Source: Thermoplasmata archaeon (GTDB taxonomy: Archaea; Thermoplasmatota; E2; DHVEG-1). From it: a stretch of DNA of 18,116 nucleotides. Location of the stretch: NCBI GenBank assembly GCA_003649715.1, contig QMSS01000013.1, forward strand, positions 1 to 18,116, written 5' to 3'. The notes beneath the pieces were generated by a model. The model did not search any database. It saw only the letters and a list, made by a program, of their open reading frames with translations, and had not been told where the DNA came from. Position numbers and translations under genes: made by a program. Shown piece after piece: positions 13,987 through 18,116 of the stretch; within the stretch, counting starts at the first letter, position 1; each line of letters starts with the position of its first letter.

Positions 13987-15744
13987 TTATATTCCCCAGA
14001 ATTTGTTTTCTTTTCTTTTGATCTCGATAATCTTGTTTAGAACATCTTTTTCATCAGCTGTTAGCACATTCATCTCCCTGAGTTTCTTGGCATCACTCTC
14101 TGGTATGTCAGTAAAAAGTATGTCATCTCCTTTGATCTGACGGCCAACGGTGACTCCATCTATTGAAATAGCCACCTCTTCTCCCTGTAAAGCCTCCTCA
14201 AGGGATTTGTTTTCAGACTGTATACCACGTATTGTCCCTATTATTTTTCCGTCCTCACGCATCAATTTCATACCTGTTTTTATACGACCAGCTAACACAC
14301 GAACACCTATTATAGCAGGATGACTCACACGGAAAACATATTGCGGCAGGAACCTAATCATACCAGGATGTACATATTCTTCTCGTCTCTTCTTTTCAAG
14401 CTCCTGTTTTTTTCTCTCTAGCCATTCCTCATATTTCTCCATTATTGTGTAGATAACATCCTCATTGAAAACAACCACCTCTCTACCAGTGAGCTCATCT
14501 TTTGCCTCAGGAAGTATTTTCACATTAAAAGCAAAAATAACTTTGTTCAGAGGATCAGCTGCCGCATCTGCCTCTATAATGTCTCTCTTCGAAACATTTC
14601 CTATCTCTGCTCGTCTGACATGAACACCCTTATCTCTTGCCTCCTTAATCAAAGCCTCTAGAGAACCTATTGTGTCTGCCTTTATCATGATTCCATCCTC
14701 ATCCAGCTCAATGTTTATCCTAGACTGTTTTTTGATATCATCAACAATCCTCTGCAGATCATCAGAGACTACTCTAATCGGAGCACCAGGTACAGCTCTG
14801 TCAAGACCAGGTGCAGATATCTTGATACCACATGCCGCATGAACCTCATCGACACTCTCAAAACGCTCCCTTGGATCACGTATCTCATCTAATGGCCGTG
14901 GTTTAAGAAGAGCACGTATGTTTGTCACCACAGGTTCATCATCTGTGCCAACCACAATGGTATCATCTTTTCTTACAACACCATTGTATATGATGGCATC
15001 AATAGTAGTACCCAGTCCCACATCCTCTTTGACCTCTAAAATAGTTCCCATACCAGGTCCGCTTTCTATAGAGAGTCTATCCTCAAGAAAACGCTGAGCT
15101 AAACCCACCAAAACCATAAGAAGCTCAGGCACGCCTTCACCTGTTTTTGCAGAAATAGGCACAATAGCCACATTTCTACGGAAATCCGTGATGTTATAGT
15201 ACAAATCTGAATCGAAGCCGTTATCAAAAAAAACTCCTATCAAATCGTATACCTTTTCTTCAAAAATAGAACGAGTTGCAGGAGGCTGAATCTCCACCCT
15301 CCTACTACCGGTCTCACTACTTTTCTGCCAACCAGAGATAGCATCAATCTTATTCGCAGCCACAACAAAAGGAGTACGATACTGCTTTAAAATAGTCAAA
15401 GACTCATGTGTCTGAGGTCTAAAACCCTCCTGCACATCAACAACAAGCACTGCTAGATCCGCTAATGATCCACCTCTAGCACGTAACGTGGTAAAAGCAT
15501 GATGACCAGGGGTATCTATGAACAACAAACCAGGCACAGTAAACTTTTTACCACTTAACAAACCGCCGCATAGCTGGTAAATAGCATCAATGGGGACCTC
15601 AGTCGCACCTATATGCTGAGTTATAGCACCTGCTTCTCTAAGCACAACACTTGATCCACGGATAAAATCAAGCAAACTTGTCTTACCATGATCTACATGG
15701 CCCAACACACTAACTATAGGTTGCCGGATATATACTGATGACAT
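13987..15744 (-). CDS. infB: Archaeal translation initiation factor IF-2 / aIF5B
   Basis: aIF5B is the GTPase that promotes joining of ribosomal subunits and correct placement of initiator tRNA. The 585-residue protein has the compact archaeal length, without the long N-terminus of bacterial or eukaryotic forms. G1 is GHVDHGKT (residues 15-22), the switch I region REAGAITQHIGATEVP (36-51), G3 DTPGH (77-81), G4 NKID (131-134) and G5 SAK (198-200). The G domain is followed by beta-barrel domain II, domain III with a long linker helix rich in Glu, Lys and Arg (YEEWLERKKQELEKKRREEY), and C-terminal barrel IV. No intein is present at the G1 loop, where some archaeal infB genes carry one. ATG 15744 follows AGGAGGATG, a strong ribosome site. 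Confidence 0.97.
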   Translation of the reverse strand: MSSVYIRQPIVSVLGHVDHGKTSLLDFIRGSSVVLREAGAITQHIGATEVPIDAIYQLCGGLLSGKKFTVPGLLFIDTPGHHAFTTLRARGGSLADLAVLVVDVQEGFRPQTHESLTILKQYRTPFVVAANKIDAISGWQKSSETGSRRVEIQPPATRSIFEEKVYDLIGVFFDNGFDSDLYYNITDFRRNVAIVPISAKTGEGVPELLMVLVGLAQRFLEDRLSIESGPGMGTILEVKEDVGLGTTIDAIIYNGVVRKDDTIVVGTDDEPVVTNIRALLKPRPLDEIRDPRERFESVDEVHAACGIKISAPGLDRAVPGAPIRVVSDDLQRIVDDIKKQSRINIELDEDGIMIKADTIGSLEALIKEARDKGVHVRRAEIGNVSKRDIIEADAAADPLNKVIFAFNVKILPEAKDELTGREVVVFNEDVIYTIMEKYEEWLERKKQELEKKRREEYVHPGMIRFLPQYVFRVSHPAIIGVRVLAGRIKTGMKLMREDGKIIGTIRGIQSENKSLEEALQGEEVAISIDGVTVGRQIKGDDILFTDIPESDAKKLREMNVLTADEKDVLNKIIEIKRKENKFWGI

Positions 15745-15860
15745 ACGTCTACATCCTCCTGAGAAAAAACTTTTCTTTTTTAGGAGCAGAAAAACACATC
15801 ATTTTTCGTCCCTGCCAAAAAACCTATTTTTTAACCCCTTTTGATGATTCTCTCAAACTC

Positions 15861-15872
15861 ACTTTTATATCC
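15861..15872 (-). promoter_or_regulatory. Candidate TATA promoter of infB
   Basis: On the minus strand GGATATAAAAGT is a good TATA box. It would give a leader of about 90 bases. A second, weaker A/T element (TTAAAAAATAG, near 15825-15835) would give a leader of about 55 bases. Confidence 0.35.
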
Positions 15873-16086
15873 AAATTTTTTTCTCCATACCCACTGTTTC
15901 TTATTAGGCTCTAGGCTCCTGGATACAGTATCTGTTTAAAAACATATTGTGTATTGTGTTTTGTCTCCATCTATAACTTATATATCTAATCATAAATTTC
16001 AAAGAAATCTGTTACCATGTCATATCAACATCAACTCCTCTTCCTACAATTCTCTTCTTTTAGGATACCTGAATATTACAATAAAA

Positions 16087-16099
16087 GGTTTATATATCG
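16087..16099 (+). promoter_or_regulatory. TATA promoter of the secreted membrane protein gene
   Basis: ggtttatatatcg is a strong TATA box. Initiation near 16120 leaves a leader of about 65 bases that ends with the AAGGAGGAGG ribosome site, supporting ATG 16185. Confidence 0.5.
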
Positions 16100-16184
16100 A
16101 AGAGTATTTATAATATCATTATTTCAAAAAATATTGGGGTTGTACGATAAAAATAAAACAGATAAGGAGGAGGTTCTTTACTGT

Positions 16185-16928
16185 ATGAAAAAATCATTTT
16201 TGATGAGCATCATAGTAGTAACATTTATAGTAACATCAACAACACTAACAACCACTGCAGCGCCATCATACAATGATTACAAACAAGATGGGATGGCTTC
16301 TAAAAAAACATTTACAATAGAAACAAAAATTTATCACAATGGATATATAAAAAAGATTTTGACTGAGGTTACCATAAAAGAGGCAGAGGAAATCAAAGAA
16401 TGTATCAAAAAGCTAAATGAGGCTATAAATTATGGAAACAAAAGAGACATTATGAAGTATCAGTCTGTATTAGCAGAAAAAGGGATATTAGGAGAAAAAC
16501 CTGGGAGGATACCATACATTAACTTAGGAAAAAACATTTTTTTGTCGTCTGAAGAAAACATATCAAATATGTTATGCTATGTTAACGCAGTAGGAGAAGG
16601 AATGCTTATATTTACCATCGGAGCTATACTAGGATTGCTAGCATCCAATGGAATTATACTACCTATTCCAATCTACATCATAATACTATTTCTCACACAT
16701 GTTGTTCCATTTAGAATAGCTCTACCAATTGGGATACTAACAATCGAAAAAGGAAGTATCTCCACCATTGGAATAGAAGGTTTACGGAAAATAGAGACAA
16801 TAAACACTTCCATAACAGGCTTCGTATGTGGATTCAACGGACTCACCATAAACATACCATCTGTAGATGGAAACTGGTTTTTGTTTATATCTGGATTTGC
16901 ATTAGTAGCAGCAGGATGGTACCCCTAA
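16185..16928 (+). CDS. Secreted/membrane protein of unknown function
   Basis: ATG 16185 is chosen over the in-frame ATG 16017 because it follows AAGGAGGAGG and opens with a clear signal peptide (MKKSFLMSIIVVTFIVTSTT, likely cut near TTAAPS, about residues 24-28). The 247-residue product then has a charged exterior segment (about 30-125) including a predicted helix pair TIKEAEEIKECIKKLNEAI. Two hydrophobic stretches follow (about 140-155 and 160-185), then a strand-rich Gly/Ile region (GSISTIGIEGLRKIETINTS). The end is a short glycine-rich hydrophobic tail (GFNGLTINIPS ... FLFISGFALVAAGWYP). It is predicted to lie outside the cell and be anchored by its C-terminal half. I recognise no enzymatic motif. 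It ends 17 bases from the converging permease gene. Confidence 0.7.
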   Translation: MKKSFLMSIIVVTFIVTSTTLTTTAAPSYNDYKQDGMASKKTFTIETKIYHNGYIKKILTEVTIKEAEEIKECIKKLNEAINYGNKRDIMKYQSVLAEKGILGEKPGRIPYINLGKNIFLSSEENISNMLCYVNAVGEGMLIFTIGAILGLLASNGIILPIPIYIIILFLTHVVPFRIALPIGILTIEKGSISTIGIEGLRKIETINTSITGFVCGFNGLTINIPSVDGNWFLFISGFALVAAGWYP

Positions 16929-16945
16929 AGCGAAGAGAAAAGAAA

Positions 16946-18067
16946 CTATAGGAATATGTTAAAAATATATCCCAACAGGAGGATCTGAGGTACAGTTATA
17001 ATCGGAAGCCATATAGCCGCCTTTTTGCCAATATTTGACCAAATCAAACCAATTTCTGTATAGTCTGTAGCCACGCCCGCCATCAGAAAAATAAAACTGT
17101 TACCAAATGCTCCTGTCTGGTTAAATATCTCAAATGCAAGAGGAGAAGTGCCCTCTGAGCATACCTCAATGATGGTTGCAAAGAGAAGGGTTATAAGCAA
17201 TCCCATCAAGCTTGCCCCCATATAGGTTACAAAGAGATGCTTAGGAACATATGCTCTTGCAAATGCTGCCATAAGAATGCCTATTAAAAGCCACCAAAGA
17301 ATCATTTTAGACAACAACCAGGATCCACTAAGTACGCCTCTCAATGATTCTAAAACAGATTTTCTACTAAAACTATATTCTCTCAATCTCGCCTTTATAT
17401 CCTGTATTATAGAAAAATCAGTTAACACAGGCTTATCCTCACCGTGAGCACATTTATCACATTCCACCATACCCATATATTCCAGTCTCTGATATATTAG
17501 GCCTGTAACAAATGCGATGATCAGTGCAGAGAGAACTATAAAAAAAGCCTTTACACCAAAAAAACCGAAGAGAAGAATTGTGATTGGAAGATTAGCCCAT
17601 GGAGAGGCAAGTAGAAAGGCGATAACCGAGGAGGTATTCGCATCCTTCCTATATAGTTCTATAGCAATAGCTAAAATGCCATGAGAACAAGCACTCATAA
17701 GGAATCCAAATATTATGGAATAAACAATTGTTCTTTTTCTATGTCTTGATAGATATTTTTCAATATATTTACTTGGTACGAAGTAGTCGATAATACCTCC
17801 TGCAAGAAAACCTACTAGAACAGCAAGCCAGATGAGTTGTAGATATTCCATAAATGCTTCAAAAAACGGCTGCAGTATAGGCAGAAAATAGCTTAAAAAC
17901 AGTAATCCAAAAACAAATATAGACACTATGAACAAACGTTCCCTATACCATCTTTTTCCATTTTCAGCTGAACAAGAAGAACACTCATTATGAGGCTTCA
18001 TCCCTAAATGATGTGCAATAGGCACATCATAAACACGATCTTGGGATGAATTAATAGGGTTAAACAT
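16946..18067 (-). CDS. DUF318/ArsP-like permease with two CxxC motifs
   Basis: A 373-residue membrane protein of the permease family PF03773 (DUF318, which includes the organoarsenical exporter ArsP and putative metal exporters). The two inverted halves each carry the family's cysteine-bearing helix: SACSHGILAIAIELY (C127) followed by FLLASPWANLPITIL, and EVCSEGTSPLAFEIF (C303) followed by LMAGVATDYTEIGLIW. Ten or so helices are predicted. The cytosolic parts add H19-H20, H26 and C29-x2-C32 at the N-terminus and C203-x2-C206 in the central loop (VECDKCAHG), which look like metal- or metalloid-binding sites. ATG 18067 is the first Met after an in-frame TAA; no clear ribosome site precedes it. 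The substrate is unknown; efflux of arsenicals or soft metals is the best guess. Confidence 0.8.
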   Translation of the reverse strand: MFNPINSSQDRVYDVPIAHHLGMKPHNECSSCSAENGKRWYRERLFIVSIFVFGLLFLSYFLPILQPFFEAFMEYLQLIWLAVLVGFLAGGIIDYFVPSKYIEKYLSRHRKRTIVYSIIFGFLMSACSHGILAIAIELYRKDANTSSVIAFLLASPWANLPITILLFGFFGVKAFFIVLSALIIAFVTGLIYQRLEYMGMVECDKCAHGEDKPVLTDFSIIQDIKARLREYSFSRKSVLESLRGVLSGSWLLSKMILWWLLIGILMAAFARAYVPKHLFVTYMGASLMGLLITLLFATIIEVCSEGTSPLAFEIFNQTGAFGNSFIFLMAGVATDYTEIGLIWSNIGKKAAIWLPIITVPQILLLGYIFNIFL

Positions 18068-18116
18068 CCGAGATTAGAGCATTGAAACCATCAGAATCCA
18101 TCAATTTCTTAGATGA

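Larger units (their letters stand above)
15745..16184. other. 440-base divergent intergenic region
   Basis: The region separates infB (leftward) from the secreted-protein gene (rightward) and holds their promoters. An open frame from ATG 16017 joins the rightward gene, but it covers a TATA box and a ribosome site and its product before Met57 is not protein-like, so I treat it as non-coding. TATA-like sequences lie at 15976-15985 and 16089-16097 (plus) and at 15861-15872 (minus). I see no RNA gene. Confidence 0.55.

Noticed and set aside
16017..16184. N-terminal extension of the secreted-protein gene from ATG 16017
   Set aside because: It would bury the signal peptide inside the protein and cover a TATA box and a strong ribosome site that both point to ATG 16185.
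1..18116. CRISPR array, insertion sequence, prophage or defence island
   Set aside because: No repeat-spacer pattern, transposase, integrase, terminal inverted repeats or nuclease cluster is visible. The gene content is mainly core archaeal.

Overview
The window looks like a low-GC archaeal chromosome, most likely Thermoplasmatota or a related euryarchaeal lineage. The evidence is a complete A/V-type ATP synthase operon, an archaeal IF5B (infB), a tRNA gene without encoded CCA, TATA-type promoters, oligo-T terminators, strong GGAGG/GGTGA ribosome-binding sites, and a PKD-domain surface protein with a C-terminal membrane anchor and basic tail. The lineage is inferred from gene style. No rRNA is present to fix it.

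Left part (1-4043): the C-terminal end of a large PKD surface protein; a zinc-ribbon plus PIN-domain protein; a 61-residue basic protein; tRNA-Pro(UGG); then, rightward, a CPBP-family intramembrane protease, nucleoside diphosphate kinase (ndk) and a four-helix membrane protein of unknown function.

Centre (4087-13317, all leftward): the ATP synthase operon in transcription order H-I-K-E-C-F-A-B-D, followed by a 54-residue single-helix ORF that sits where ahaG sits in Methanosarcina. H and E form peripheral stalks. I and K form the membrane motor. C, D and F form the central stalk. A and B form the nucleotide-binding hexamer. Subunit K is a duplicated (four-helix) proteolipid with one carboxylate. 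It carries every side chain that binds Na+ in Enterococcus hirae NtpK, so Na+ coupling is the best prediction. Subunit C has an unexpected N-terminal membrane helix, and subunits C and I appear to start at TTG.

Right part (13318-18116): a 669-base non-coding gap with a tentative gene remnant; infB (leftward); a secreted or membrane protein of unknown function (rightward); and a DUF318/ArsP-like permease with extra CxxC motifs (leftward).

I found no CRISPR array, insertion sequence, prophage or defence island. The most interesting material is inside the ATP synthase operon: the ion-site composition, the membrane anchor on subunit C, and the hidden downstream small ORF.
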